Shown: positions 24,801-33,139 of the stretch, piece after piece | Position numbering within the stretch: the stretch's first letter is position 1 | How the letters are laid out: every line of letters starts with the position of its first letter | Source: Gymnothorax reevesii | Lineage: Eukaryota > Chordata > Actinopteri > Anguilliformes > Muraenidae | Length of the DNA: 64,000 nt | Direction of reading: 5' to 3' | Assembly: GCA_029721435.1 (NCBI GenBank) | Contig: CM056576.1 | Span: 117,231,166 to 117,295,165, forward strand | Program-made: the position numbers and the translations under genes | The notes under the pieces: model-generated | What the model was told of the DNA's origin: nothing | The model's database searches: none | Seen by the model: the letters and a program-made list of their open reading frames with translations, nothing else

Positions 24801-25168
24801 CTGAATAGTCTTTCTGTGCCATGAATTTGTTTGCTATTGTTTGATTTGTGATAGAGAGCCTCGGAGTTTAGCGCTAGCATCGTGTGAGGATACATTATTA
24901 ATCGGGGATGATGTCTTCTCAATAGCTGTCTGGACAAAGGGGCTTCTCTGTTTTGGAAGATTTGGACAAGGTTCACAAAATCCCAACATGTAGCCAATGT
25001 GGCGCTCTCCAGACGTATCTTTCTCCTTTCATTTATTTTTATGAAATCGTGGTTAAGGCGGTTTTAATGTTAATGCTTTTTTGTATCCTTTTTTTTTCCC
25101 CAGAAAAAGTAAGGGAGATTCAAGAGAAATTGGAGGCCTTCATAGAAGCCCTTCATAAGGACAAGTAA
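311..25168 (+). CDS. opa1: OPA1 3' portion, eight spliced coding exons (5' part lies outside the window)
   Basis: OPA1 is a dynamin-family GTPase of the mitochondrial inner membrane; it fuses inner membranes and shapes cristae. Joined exons: 311-463, 1122-1230, 1759-1838, 2430-2570, 3204-3320, 3889-3982, 4613-4723, 25104-25168. Every intron begins GT and ends AG, phases match throughout, and the 870 bases give 289 codons plus TAA. The translation follows vertebrate OPA1 almost without gaps, for example [57 protein letters not shown] and [17 protein letters not shown] at the end. That is about the last 30% of a protein of roughly 960 residues. From family knowledge, the stretch covers late stalk, the paddle that contacts cardiolipin membranes, and the final helices. 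No stop or frameshift is seen, so it appears functional. The GTPase domain, targeting signal and start codon lie upstream of base 1. Confidence 0.97.
536..587. repeat. Exact 26 bp tandem duplication in intron
   Basis: Two identical 26 bp units, 536-561 and 562-587, begin ATTATCAGTAACCC and end GCTTGTAG. The lack of differences suggests a recent event. Confidence 0.95.
1122..1230 (+). CDS. opa1: OPA1 coding exon b (stalk to paddle)
   Basis: 109 bases, phase 0 in and phase 1 out. It encodes [13 protein letters not shown] through [12 protein letters not shown], with the first base of the next Thr codon. The acceptor is gtgtttcag and the donor is gtgagc. The match to vertebrate OPA1 is continuous with the flanking exons. 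Confidence 0.95.
1759..1838 (+). CDS. opa1: OPA1 coding exon c (paddle)
   Basis: 80 bases: two bases finishing a Thr codon, then 26 codons, [16 protein letters not shown] to SRSREQ. The Trp and basic residues ([11 protein letters not shown]) are the kind of surface expected for the membrane-contacting paddle; this role comes from family structures, not from the sequence. The donor gtttga is weaker than average, but phase and homology fix it. Confidence 0.94.
1888..2140. mobile_element. TTAA-flanked MITE (about 253 bp) in OPA1 intron c-d
   Basis: The left end is TTAA followed by AGGTCCCCTATTATG. The right end is the reverse complement (CGTAATAGGGGACCT) followed, after one extra T, by TTAA. 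It has no coding capacity. TTAA targets are typical of piggyBac and Kolobok superfamily transposons. It lies 50 bases after exon c, so it must be removed with the intron. Confidence 0.75.
2430..2570 (+). CDS. opa1: OPA1 coding exon d (paddle)
   Basis: 47 codons in phase 0, from [17 protein letters not shown] to [12 protein letters not shown]. The acceptor is gacttgcag and the donor is gtcagt. The first residue differs from mammals, where the exon-c/d junction reads QCVHNETK; here it is Q-HVRNETK. Confidence 0.95.
3204..3320 (+). CDS. opa1: OPA1 coding exon e (paddle, HCNLC motif)
   Basis: 39 codons in phase 0, [13 protein letters not shown] to GYQDSE. It contains HCNLC. In human OPA1 the second Cys of this motif is reported to lie opposite the Cys of ELEC in the next exon and can form a disulfide; both positions are kept here (HCNLC and ELNC). 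The acceptor is ttctctgcag and the donor is gtgagg. Confidence 0.95.
3728..3743. repeat. Poly-C tract
   Basis: A run of C residues in the intron before exon f, interrupted once by A just downstream. Simple sequence only. Confidence 0.9.
3889..3982 (+). CDS. opa1: OPA1 coding exon f (stalk helix)
   Basis: 94 bases in phase 0, [16 protein letters not shown] to LRQQLTNAE, plus one base of the next Val codon. The donor could be read one base to either side, but only a junction after 3982 gives the conserved [10 protein letters not shown] across to the next exon. Confidence 0.95.
4613..4723 (+). CDS. opa1: OPA1 coding exon g (C-terminal helices)
   Basis: 111 bases encoding [18 protein letters not shown] through [10 protein letters not shown] plus one base. 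The acceptor is cccacag and the donor is gtgagt. This helical region corresponds to the GTPase effector region of dynamins. It is the last exon before a 20.4 kb intron. Confidence 0.95.
4955..5510. repeat. Two related fish repeat units rich in GGTTAGG-like motifs
   Basis: Unit 1 (about 4955-5240) and unit 2 (about 5262-5510) share the same order: GTGAGAAC, GTCCTCAC-type words, a GGTTAGGG-like purine-rich centre, AGTCAATG, TGTCCTCA and a TG-rich end. A (TG)n run lies between them at 5213-5239. This layout is common as an interspersed repeat in fish. The TTAGGG-like words are too irregular to be telomeric. Confidence 0.6.
6060..6570. repeat. Possible degenerate interspersed repeat, unclassified
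   Basis: Low-complexity phrases such as CAAAATCAGCCAAAATGGC and gene-unlike wording about every 60 bases resemble an old decayed repeat. I see no terminal repeats or coding remnants. The call rests on sequence texture only. Confidence 0.2.
7640..8110. promoter_or_regulatory. Candidate conserved noncoding block in OPA1 intron
   Basis: About 470 bases of GC-richer, non-repetitive sequence in an AT-rich intron. It is open in several frames on both strands with no recognisable protein. It includes CCTTTATAGAATG, CCAGATAAAACTC and CAAAGGTGATAAAG words that look like factor sites. No cross-species comparison is possible here, so this is a candidate only. Confidence 0.25.
8340..8640 (+). pseudogene. 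THAP zinc-finger domain remnant, frameshifted
   Basis: From 8376 one frame reads [12 protein letters not shown], which fits the C-x3-GC-x-N start of a THAP domain. Further on it reads [17 protein letters not shown], like the Leu-Trp segment of THAP, before a stop at 8613-8615. The third frame over 8570-8625 reads [16 protein letters not shown], the classic THAP end with the C-x2-H zinc ligands. One frameshift near 8570 separates the two halves. THAP domains occur in host THAP proteins and in P-element and Kolobok transposases. With no downstream catalytic domain visible, I take it as a transposon or processed remnant. Confidence 0.55.
10440..10900. promoter_or_regulatory. Candidate conserved noncoding block in OPA1 intron
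   Basis: GC-richer complex sequence without repeat structure, including GGTGAATTCCAGG and CAGACAAAGGTGAAAATG. The phrase CAGACAAAGGTGA also occurs at 8092-8104 in the block at 7640-8110, which may be a shared site. No coding signal is supported. Confidence 0.22.
11840..12095. promoter_or_regulatory. Candidate conserved noncoding block in OPA1 intron
   Basis: GC-rich, non-repetitive sequence containing AACATTCC, CCTCCTATTAATCTGG and GCTTTATCAAG. Open frames on both strands do not resemble proteins. A SINE-like piece begins immediately after. Confidence 0.22.
12108..12200 (+). repeat. tRNA-like head of a SINE fragment
   Basis: The segment ATATAGCAGCTAAAGATCTG resembles an A box (TAGC..A.NGG type), followed 20-30 bases later by GGCTACAGGTTCCGCTCCC, close to a B box GGTTCRANNCC. 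Spacing fits a tRNA-derived polymerase III promoter. No body or poly(A) tail is clear. It is probably a decayed SINE. Confidence 0.4.
12762..13295 (+). mobile_element. Internally deleted Tc1/mariner element (534 bp)
   Basis: Both ends carry TA target copies (12760-12761 and 13296-13297) and about 32 bp inverted repeats starting CAGGCCAAAAGTT. Inside is only the C-terminal half of a Tc1-like transposase, roughly 12795-13101. It contains [10 protein letters not shown] with the second catalytic Asp, then [18 protein letters not shown] with the catalytic Glu. The first catalytic Asp and the DNA-binding domain are missing, because the left repeat runs straight into this region. AATAAA follows the stop. 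It cannot move by itself. Confidence 0.88.
12795..13101 (+). pseudogene. Tc1-like transposase, C-terminal half
   Basis: About 100 codons, from [13 protein letters not shown] to [10 protein letters not shown] and stop. It lies within an uninterrupted open frame that begins upstream at 12613 in unrelated repeat DNA, so that ATG is not its true start. Second Asp and Glu of the DD34E-type triad are present; the first Asp is lost by deletion. Confidence 0.85.
15560..15931 (+). pseudogene. LINE ORF2 C-terminal fragment
   Basis: About 123 codons open to TAA at 15929-15931. It holds the conserved end of many fish LINE ORF2 proteins: a GLAP segment, basic R-rich patch, A.SWNNIP and F-K-LK-WL. There is no polymerase or endonuclease motif, because the copy begins downstream of them. 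Confidence 0.78.
16069..16083. repeat. Poly-C tract in LINE 3' UTR
   Basis: Run of C residues between the LINE stop codon and its poly(A) tail. Confidence 0.85.
16989..17043. repeat. (TC)n microsatellite
   Basis: About 55 bases of CT dinucleotides with one G interruption. The Arg/Glu and Ser/Leu reading frames across it are artefacts of the repeat. Confidence 0.95.
18820..18886. repeat. (TTTA)n followed by (TA)n microsatellite
   Basis: TTTA repeats to about 18845, then about 40 bases of alternating AT. It lies just upstream of the foldback element. Confidence 0.95.
18944..20180. mobile_element. Foldback DNA element with arms of about 540 bp
   Basis: The outer ends are inverted copies: GTCATTCCATGTCAGATCAT on the left and the complement of GATTTGACATGGAATGAC on the right. 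Inverted similarity continues inward across about 540 bases per arm to 19480 and 19648. Matching words include TTGGTTGTGG/CCACAACCAA, ACTGCAGT and TTTGCCAAATGTGGG. A spacer of about 165 bases, AT-rich, lies between. CCCTTA flanks both sides (18938-18943 and 20181-20186), a possible 6 bp target duplication. Open frames in each arm are mirror copies of one another, not genes. The superfamily is not recognised. Confidence 0.8.
20240..20580. mobile_element. MITE, family copy 1 (about 340 bp)
   Basis: Inverted ends of about 50 bp: AACTCCGAAAACTCTCAACA on the left, and the complement of TGTTGAGAGTTTTCAGAGTT on the right, continuing through GGCCAGTTTTCATTT. The sequence outside on the left (20181-20239) resembles the outer end of the related copy at 45.3 kb, so the element may start earlier and be interrupted by the foldback. 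No coding capacity. Confidence 0.7.
21625..21715 (-). repeat. tRNA-derived SINE fragment
   Basis: On the minus strand, GGTTGCAGGTTCAAATTCCC (21649-21668) fits a B box and follows a GTGAAGGGCTTGATACTGG segment that could be a decayed A-box region. This is typical of fish tRNA-derived SINE heads. Body and tail are not clear. Confidence 0.45.
22880..23560. promoter_or_regulatory. Candidate conserved noncoding block, member A
   Basis: Non-repetitive, purine- and GC-rich intronic sequence. It includes TTTCATGTGGAGATCAGGG, GGGATTATGGGAATATTCA and GCTCATCTTTTAGGTAAACA. These three words recur in order, with the last two 49 bases apart in both places, at 31770-31955. That collinearity is the main evidence that this is a functional or duplicated unit. 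Confidence 0.4.
25104..25168 (+). CDS. opa1: OPA1 terminal coding exon h and stop codon
   Basis: Two bases complete a Lys codon. Then follow [20 protein letters not shown] and TAA at 25166-25168. A strong polypyrimidine tract and CAG precede it. The terminal lysine-rich end matches the vertebrate protein (IEALH followed by a short charged tail). It is a tiny exon isolated from the rest of the coding region. Confidence 0.95.
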
Positions 25169-25850
25169 TGAAGTAGGTATTAATTTTTAGTGAACATTTT
25201 AGCTGTTCAGCAAGACATGTTATTTTCATTTGCTACTGTGGTTATTCAGATATTTCAGATAAAGTTTTAACGCCTGAAGTGTAAATGGATAGACTGTTAG
25301 TTAGTTTGTCATACATTGTTCGGTAAATCAATTAAGGAATGGCTACACTATTAGCCTTTTTGTCCCCCGCCGCGCGGAACATAGTATTCATGTCCGTACA
25401 TCCGTCCGTACGTCCCGAATCCTTGTCGGCGAGATATCTCAAAAACGAATTGACAGATTTCCTTCAAATTTCATGTCAACATGTTTTAGGGTGATACCCC
25501 GGCGCCAGTCGCGTCACTCTCAAGGTCACACCGAGAGATTGCTCATTTTGACACGATTTCACATCTTGTGGCGGGGGACAAAGACACGTTAGTGGCAAAT
25601 ACCTGTTATTCTTGGTGTTGGTATGACATTTCCTCTGACTCTATTTTAATACCCAAATTGGTTTCTTTTGATAACATTTTCTCATCTTTTTCAGGATTGA
25701 AGATGCGATTTGCAGCTCACTTTAAAGAGATGGCTATCCCTCCCCGACAAATAAATTACTGCCTGCCTTCCTTTATCCTGCATGATATGAACAATGAATT
25801 GCCGCCTTGGCTTAACACACTACCAGTTTGAGGGCAAAAAGATGCTCATT
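25169..25850 (+). other. opa1: Probable OPA1 3' UTR region, possibly spliced
   Basis: A GTAGGTATT donor-like site begins at 25173, five bases after the stop codon. A good acceptor (polypyrimidine then CAG) ends at 25694, just before GATTGAAGATGCG. A final noncoding exon from 25695 is therefore possible. Alternatively the transcript runs straight on. AATAAA occurs at 25750, too near 25695 to be clearly the used signal. A MITE lies inside the putative intron. This is inference from splice signals only. Confidence 0.35.
25360..25581. mobile_element. Short MITE with TTGTCCCCCGCC ends (222 bp)
   Basis: The left end TTGTCCCCCGCC (25360-25371) and right end GGCGGGGGACAA (25570-25581) are exact inverted copies. 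The inside includes GTACATCCGTCCGTACGTCC and GAGATATCTCAAAAACG. Texture matches a common fish repeat. No coding capacity. It lies just after the OPA1 stop codon. Confidence 0.7.
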
Positions 25851-26029
25851 GAACTGTTCTTATGCATTGAGTGCATCAAAGCCCACCAACTGTCTGAAGA
25901 GCTGCGAGCTTGGGAAGGGATTCCCTCTTCTCACCGCAAGGACTTCACAGCACAGTTTATTACTGGAGGAGAATATTTAATATTCATTCTGATTGGTTGC
26001 TGCCTTTGTGTATTTTAGATGGGATCTCT

Positions 26030-26340
26030 GGAGACATCCTGCTATTTGAATACTGTAAACTGAATGGGGGGAAGGAAAGATGCGCCTCGTGGCACTCATC
26101 TCATTCCCATAACAAGACATGGAGAGGAACGGCTGTTTCCGTGTGGGGAGCCCTTTGCTGCTTACTGAGCCCCTGCAGTTAAAGAGGGGTTTTTGATTGA
26201 TGGGGTGGGATGAGTGGAGGGGATTGAGTTTGAGGTGAGTCTCTGTAAATTTGTCTAGATGAAGAAGGCCAGAATCAGAGACGCTGCTTGCGCAAAGTCT
26301 GATCACTGCGCTGGTCCATCCGCAAGATCGCTTGGTATAA
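26030..26340. promoter_or_regulatory. Candidate conserved noncoding block
   Basis: Complex sequence with TTTTTGATTGATGGGG, TTGCGCAA-like and TATAATCATTAGC words. It has no repeat structure and no protein match that I recognise. Confidence 0.22.
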
Positions 26341-27797
26341 TCATTAGCTGGATTTGCTACACCTCATATGTATGTTGTTTTCTGTGTTTTGTGTTGAAAG
26401 AATCTGAAGGTTAGCAGTCAGAATTTTTCGAAATGCTTATTTGAGCTGGGAATGAAGGGAGTACAGTATGTCTCACAAACCTTTCGCACTTCACTGATAT
26501 TTGTTTTACAGGAGCGTCTTTTTTGGGACGGATTGGGAGGAGGAGCGTATTAAAGCAATGCCTTATTTTTCCAACTTAGCAGTTTGGTGTTAGAGTAGGG
26601 AAGTATGCGCACTATAGTTGTAATATGGTGAGGTTCATTTCCCAGGGGGCGATATTTGGCAGGCTGAGGTCCCAAAAGGCTGCTGGCTTGTGTTAGTTCT
26701 CAAGGTCGTTAGATGTTACGAATAAGGACACCACACCATGAACCAGGTACATGTAGCCCTCGGGATAGAGGTGAACAGGATGAGGGTCTGTTATGGTTGT
26801 GTAGAGTATCATAACCATTTTACAGGAGAGTTTTAAAAGAGGTTCATTGTATAGCTCAGGCCTTACATGGTATCAGGCAGATGAAATTCATAAAGCCCTT
26901 CATATTCAAAAGAATTAACTTGTACGATGACACACGCCACACGCCTCAGTCCAAGCACTTTACAGACCAGCTTCTTCCTGTCTCTTATTGCCAGAGGCTT
27001 GGAGCATAACGCAATCCTTCATTGAAACCTTTAGCACATGTAAAATCTTTTACTCCTCAAAAACCGGACAGTGGTATTTAGCTGGGTGATGTCACCGATC
27101 ACGGCATTGGTTGTCGTTGTCCACCAATCACTGGTCACGCTATTAGGTCAGCATGCTTGAAAAGGATTAGCATTGGCTCACAGTGGAGAAAGACATTTGT
27201 GCTTCTGTCAGCAAGATCATGATTGTACGGAATTTCCATACAGGTGATTTATATTCTCTGCGTCAAAATTTAAGAAATCGCGAATTGTGCCACAGTTTGA
27301 AACAACTATCGGAGTGAAGGTCTTATTATCGTGCTCTTGTAAAGAACACATTTTTTTGTTGTTGAGTTTACCTGATTTATCTGTATTGTGACTTTGTGTG
27401 ATGTACCTCATATATGTTAATTATTTATTACAATTTGAGCTGATGAACAGGAAAGCACTGGTTAAGTAAAGTGTAATTTTCAAAGCAAATGAGTTCAAGT
27501 GTGTTTTTACCAGCTCTTCACACCTTCAGGGTTTCATGCGTGTACGTTTGTGCGAGTGTTTGTGTGAGTGTGGCCCGGTCTGTGAGAGTTGGTAAATGTG
27601 CGTGTTCATGATTGTCTTGGGCATATGTGCATGTAGATTAGCTCACAGTGATGAAGCTTTGCTGGCATCCATGAAGGTGAGGATTACTTGTGTGCTTGTG
27701 TTTCTGTGGTCACATGCGTGTTTGGACATGCTATGAATGAGTATCTCTGCTCAGATCATTACAGGCCTGGGGGCAGGGGAAGCACAGCAAGACAGGG

Positions 27798-28252
27798 TAT
27801 CACTGCGCTAAACGCTAAAGCAAGGCTCTGAGGAAAGGCACTGTTATGGCAGATGCTAAAGCACTGCGCTGACGGTGAGCTACGCTGAAAGCTAAAGTTC
27901 AGCACTGACGAAGGGCGCTGATGGTACATCGTGCTAAAGCGAGGCGCTGATGCCGCACTGTAATAAACACTTAAGCGCAGCCCTGATGAAGGCACTGATG
28001 ACCTGCCATGCTGGAATGCTGAAACACAGCACTGACAAAGCCGCTAACGGCATGCAGCGAGTTGCACCAAGGCACAGCTCTGACTAAAGGCACTGAAGTC
28101 ACACTGCGCTAAACGCTAAGGCTAAACGTAGTGCTGATGAAAGGCATTGAAGACGAGCTGTGCTGGACGCTTAAATGCGGTGCTAACCAAAGGCGCTGAA
28201 GACGGGCCATGCTGAACGCTAAAGCACAGCACTAAGGAATGGCACTGATGAC
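27798..28252. repeat. Degenerate minisatellite, about 50 bp units
   Basis: About nine diverged units share the pattern GCTAAACGCTAAAGC, AGCACTGA-GAA, GGCACTGATGA and a C/G-rich linker. Length varies between units. Frames through it are not conserved, so it is not a repeated protein. Confidence 0.75.
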
Positions 28253-28490
28253 TGGCTGATTGATAACTGGAAAGGTCGAGGTCTGTAACCTGGGCTTCCT
28301 CTCCTGCCACTGGAGGTCCTGGACCTGTTGAAGGACGAGGGCAATAGGGAAGGGAGGCGAGAAAAGGGGGTGTCCCTCCAGGGCACATAAGCGCTCTGTT
28401 TCCACATTTCAAATGGCAAAGTCATACCCCCCCATACTTCTCTTTGTGAATTCTTTGCATAAAGAAATGAGATAATTGCTCCTCTCTGTC

Positions 28491-28501
28491 CCCCCCCCCC
28501 C
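28491..28501. repeat. Poly-C tract
   Basis: Short run of C residues after the minisatellite. Simple sequence. Confidence 0.8.
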
Positions 28502-28539
28502 ACATCAAGACCCCCCTTTGTGCTAGCGGATAGCCACCA

Positions 28540-28960
28540 TCACTGACTGAGGAGAGGACGCACTACACCGACCATTAGCATCACCAAAGGCGATCACGTT
28601 GACTAATAGTCTGGGCCACCATGCCGCTGTTGCTCAGCTTGTGTTTTGCCCATTATGCGGCTGACACAAAGAATCCGAGGCCTGGTTAAGGCCTGTCAGG
28701 TCTGGTCGGGTAGCAGACGCACACAAAGCGTCATCTTTGGCCTTTCTGAATGGACCGCCCTGCTCTTTGTGCCATTTCTGTCCTCCTCTGTTTTTGCAGC
28801 AATGGCTGAATGGGCTCCGGGGTAGGTAAATAAATTCAGTGATTCGGGGGGCGGACAGTCGCGGACGTGTTACCGTTTGTTCGCAGGCTTGTCTTTGTCT
28901 CCCCTCTGGTACCCGTGCAGGTTAGGAGTTAATGGAGGATCTCATGGGCGGGCGGCTGGG
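28540..28960. promoter_or_regulatory. Candidate conserved noncoding block, member B
   Basis: Contains GGCTGAATGGGCTCCGGGGT, GGTAAATAAATTCAGTGA, a GTTTGTTCGCAGGCTTGTCT segment and GAGTTAATGGAGG. The same words in the same order occur at 49436-49606. No open frame is shared between the two copies, which argues against coding exons. Confidence 0.4.
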
Positions 28961-31499
28961 GGAACGGAACTCTGCCCTGGGGACTGCTAACCAGCGCTCT
29001 CGGAGAGATGATGTAGACTCTGCACTTAAGATGCTGGCCAAGTCTCCTACAGTCATTTGGACCTGGTAGCCACTAGCCAGTGTGGAATATAGACAGACCC
29101 CCAGTATTTTTTTCTCTCTCTTAATATTTAGTCTTAAATATATTTTTTGAGTTACTCGTGTGTTGTTGCACATTGACAAGACATTCAATACCCCTAATGT
29201 AATTTACAAAAATATTCTCGCTGCACAACAAAATTCATGTGACAGTTGATATAGATAATGTAGCCTTGACAGAGCTCTGATGGCACCATCATTAAGGCTG
29301 TCTGGGATAACATAGAGAGACCGAAATAAGTGCGCGTGCAGAAGACTTGGGGGAGGTTCTCCAATATGCTTGGAACAACCAAGCTGCAAATCATCTCGGG
29401 AAAACAATTTAAACTGCAGAAACTATTAAAATGCGGTCATATCAAATTTGAGTTTGATTTCGATTTTTAAATTGAACTTTTACTTTTACATTTTTATAGT
29501 AAATTTTTGATCTTCACTTTATGGAATTGCAGTAAATGTGACCAAAATGTTTGCACGGTACTGTACATGATTACTTTGGGTGGGGGAGGGAAGAAAAAAT
29601 ACAAAAGTTCTCTTGAGGAAAAAAGAATAAAAGAAGAAAAAAAAATCATGTTAAAGATTATGTTGAATTTTTTATTTTTTATTTTTTTTGCTGTGTCAGC
29701 CACATTTTAACTTGGTAGGTGCAGCGTGATAAAAGAAAAGCATTCTGCACTTTGGCAGTGACTTTCCGGAATCAAAAGAAAAGTACCATAAGCATAATTA
29801 TTGACACATTCTGGTAATAACTGCAAGCAGAAATTCCAAGTTAAGATCCTAACTGATTCCACATTATATGCTGAATGAGTGATTTTTCTTACGGTTATCA
29901 TTTTGCTCAGTTCAGATACCATGTGAATTTTTAGAGTAGAGAATAAGTCCAGTCCAAAAAAATGACATGTACAATCATTTACAAGCACATAAAGATGATA
30001 AAAAGTTCTTTTGGTTTTAGCTTAATGTCAACTGGAGAGTTTCTTGCCATTTGAGAAATGTTGTGAATTTTCTTTGCTATTCTTCGAATTATTAATTATT
30101 AGAAGTTTTAAGGAAAAAAATATCCTATTTTAATCCTTGGAACGGACAACCTTTGCAAAAACAATATGCATTACACAGACAAAACGTGTAGAAATGTCCA
30201 AAGGATCTATATTATTCAGCTTTTGAAAGGTATGTAATCAATTATCCTATGGATACTATATTATTTTCCTATCTTTTTAATAATTCTATGAAGGAACGTT
30301 TATATGTCAGACAGATAATTACAGGAAACTTCATTGCTGTACTGTTGTATTTTCAAAAAATGAAATTATCTGTGTTGTCTATACCGAGCTTCATAGTGAC
30401 ATTTCAAATGATCAACAGTTGATACCGTCACTATACTACACTATATGAAATGTTTTTTTTTTTTTTGCCAAAAATATAAAGGAATGTTCTGTGTTGTAGC
30501 TTTGAATAGAAAAAATGGAAAGATTTTGGAGAGTTCTATTGCACAGACCTCATAAATGAACATGGAAGATGTTTATCATCAGGGAAATTCCCTCTTATTC
30601 CCTTATTTCTTAACTTTGTTTGATATTTTTGTCATAGCAGTTCAGTTATTGGTGACATTGCTTTACAAGGCTCGATGAATTATGTCAAATATGGATTTGG
30701 AAAAATAAAAATAAGTTCGCATTAACTGGATTTTGCTTCGAAAGAACTTTCTAGAGATTTTTAGTACTAAAACGATACCTACCCTTAAGCTTTGGTTTAC
30801 TGTTAAGACAAGGGTTCAATGCACTGAAAAGCAGGCTCCTTTTCAAGAATGAAAAATTGCCAAATTTGCACTATGGACAAAAACTAAGCACTTATGTTAG
30901 ATTTGTATTTGAGTGTTGATCTTTTTGCCAGCGGTGACAGTTTTACAGATGTAGAAGCAGTTTGTACTCTCCCATGGGCTGAATGCTTTATGTGACCTGG
31001 TTAAGGAAAGATAGCAATTGCATTTACTTGTGTAGCAGGGGTATTCCCATTACAGTGCCGGGTCTGTTTTAGTGCTGGCTTTAGCCTGGGGGATTACAGC
31101 CAGGTCACAGAGGTCAGCCCCTCCCAAACCCCCATGTCCTGTGACTATAGACTATGATTAATGGCTTCCCAAAACCTCGTTTTCTGATCTTCGTTAAAAA
31201 TAAATGTGAATACTCAAGCTCGTTCCTGAGACTTCTAGCTAATACTTGATTAATCAATTAATACAATCTATGCTGCCTACTTAGGCCAGTTTTGATGTAA
31301 AAGTGGTTGCCTGTGGACCTCAGTGGTAGGACAGTGTTATCGCTGTTTATCTCATTTTGAATGGATGAGTTCATATGTTTGACTGACAGGCTTCCAATAC
31401 CACTGCTGTTTCTCAGCAGTCAGCCCAGTGTAAATGCAAAAAAAGAAAGAAATGACATCACCCTTCAGCACTTTGATGGCAGAGATTATAACAATAAAT

Positions 31500-32060
31500 G
31501 AATTCGCCCTGGGGACTGTGGGAGGAAATCGGAACAGATAATGAATTTATAATGGCGAACCTGTTTGGGGTTTAATCACCTCGGCCACATTTTTTTCACA
31601 CGCGCGCACAAAACAAGCCTGTTTCGTCTCGTTTCTCACCCCGACAAAAGACTGGAGGCTTACCGATGGAACTCAATTCACGGGACACCAATCACCCGGC
31701 CATCGGAGGTAAATATCAATAGGAACAGACAGGAGGGAGGGAGAGGCCAGGGCCGTGACAGGGGCCCACTTTCATGTGGAGATGAGCGTTTCCATGGATA
31801 GTGGTGAGCCGCGCACCAAACACGTGAAAGGGAGGGCCGGCGACAGGGCTGGTGGCTTGCATGGTCTTAGGGAGATTAGGCGCATATTCATGACTGCGGC
31901 GGGGCCTAGCAGGTGAGGCTCGGGCCCAGAGGCTCATCCTTTGGGTAAACGGCTCCCCGAAAAAGGAGCTTGGTTGTCGGGATGAAAGTGTATCCACTGT
32001 GTCGCCGATGGCCCAGAAGAGAGGCTCTCGTTGTCCTGAGAGGGGGACCTAGAGGGCCGC
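31500..32060. promoter_or_regulatory. Candidate conserved noncoding block, member A'
   Basis: Starts with AATTCGCCCTGGGGACTG and AATGAATTTATAATGGCG. It then carries the words shared with the intronic block at 23.15 kb: TTTCATGTGGAGATGAG, GCATATTCATGACTG and GCTCATCCTTTGGGTAAAC. The final pair is spaced 49 bases apart, as in the partner. Confidence 0.4.
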
Positions 32061-33139
32061 TTTCACCATGTAAGTGGTGATGTACAGCCTGACCCAAAAT
32101 GGTCTGGTGACATTACTTGACTGGCAAGAGTGGTGTGGTAGCATCCCTAAAGCCCTGAGCAAACACACAAAGCCGTAGCGCTTTTACATGAGTGGGCACT
32201 GGAGCGACTTAAAGCCATTCTTGCCTTTTCTCACACGGCCAAAATAGTTCGATGGAGTGGGTACCTCATGTTTTGGCTGGTTGTGCAGTGCGTTTTCTAG
32301 CACTGATTTGGCTAAAACACAGTGCTGTGATATCAGCAACCTGTTTTTGCCCTAGTTAGCCATCTTTTTTGAGTGAACAATGTTGCAAGACAGTCATTGA
32401 ATGTAAGATTATTGCACGCACGCATGGGCATGTTCGAATAGCACTGCACTGAGATTAGGACAATTTAGTCCAGTTTTTATTTATAATTCAAAATTTTCAT
32501 TTCGAGGATGCACATCCTCATTATATTGATAAAGAATGCTATGCCTGGAAGGCTGATTTGGAAAAATAGTCTCTCAATCATAAGTTATTTTATCTTAAAA
32601 AATACATTTCATTCATAGGCATAAATGTGGTTGGAAGAATTCTTACTGGAATGATATTACTTTGAAATGAGTGATGATGCAACATGAGGCGGTAGTGCCC
32701 TGAATTGCGTCCAAGTCCAGCTTCATCAAGTTAAAATCATGATGGCTTTGAAGGCAAAGTTCACAATTTTCTTGTGTGAGTATATAAACCCCAATAAAAA
32801 ATGAAGTTGGGACATAGTATAAAACGTGAATAGAAACAATACAGTGATTTGCAAATCCTTTTTAACCTATACTCAATTGAGTACACTACAACCACAAGAT
32901 ATTTAATGTACAAACTGATAAACGATATTGTTTTTTTGGAAATATTCACTCATTTTGAATTTTTATGCCTGCAGAATGTCCCAAAAAAGCTGGGACAGGG
33001 GCAAAAAAAAGACTGAAAGTTGAGGAATGCTCAAAGAACACCTGTTTGGAACATTCCACAGGTGAACAGGTTAATTGGAACCAGGACAGTGTCATGATTC
33101 GGTATAAAAGGAGCATCCCTGAAAGGCCCAGTTGTTCAC

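Larger units (their letters stand above)
4724..25103 (+). other. opa1: 20.4 kb last coding intron of OPA1
   Basis: It separates exon g from the final 20 codons. It starts GTGAGT and ends in a long T-rich tract and CAG. All other complete introns here are 0.5-0.7 kb. It contains the repeats listed separately and several GC-richer blocks. Between these, for example 5510-7440, 8630-10440, 13560-15500, 17050-18800, 21770-22880 and 23560-25090, I see AT-rich single-copy-looking sequence with no supported gene. Confidence 0.9.
25850..32784. other. Gene-free interval downstream of OPA1
   Basis: I find no supported gene. Contents are three candidate regulatory blocks and one minisatellite (listed separately), with AT-rich single-copy-looking DNA at 26350-27750 and 29100-31480 and several homopolymer runs. 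Confidence 0.6.

Noticed and set aside
27798..28252. CRISPR array or repeated protein domain
   Set aside because: Units are diverged, have no constant repeat with unique spacers, and no frame is kept; the setting is a vertebrate genome.
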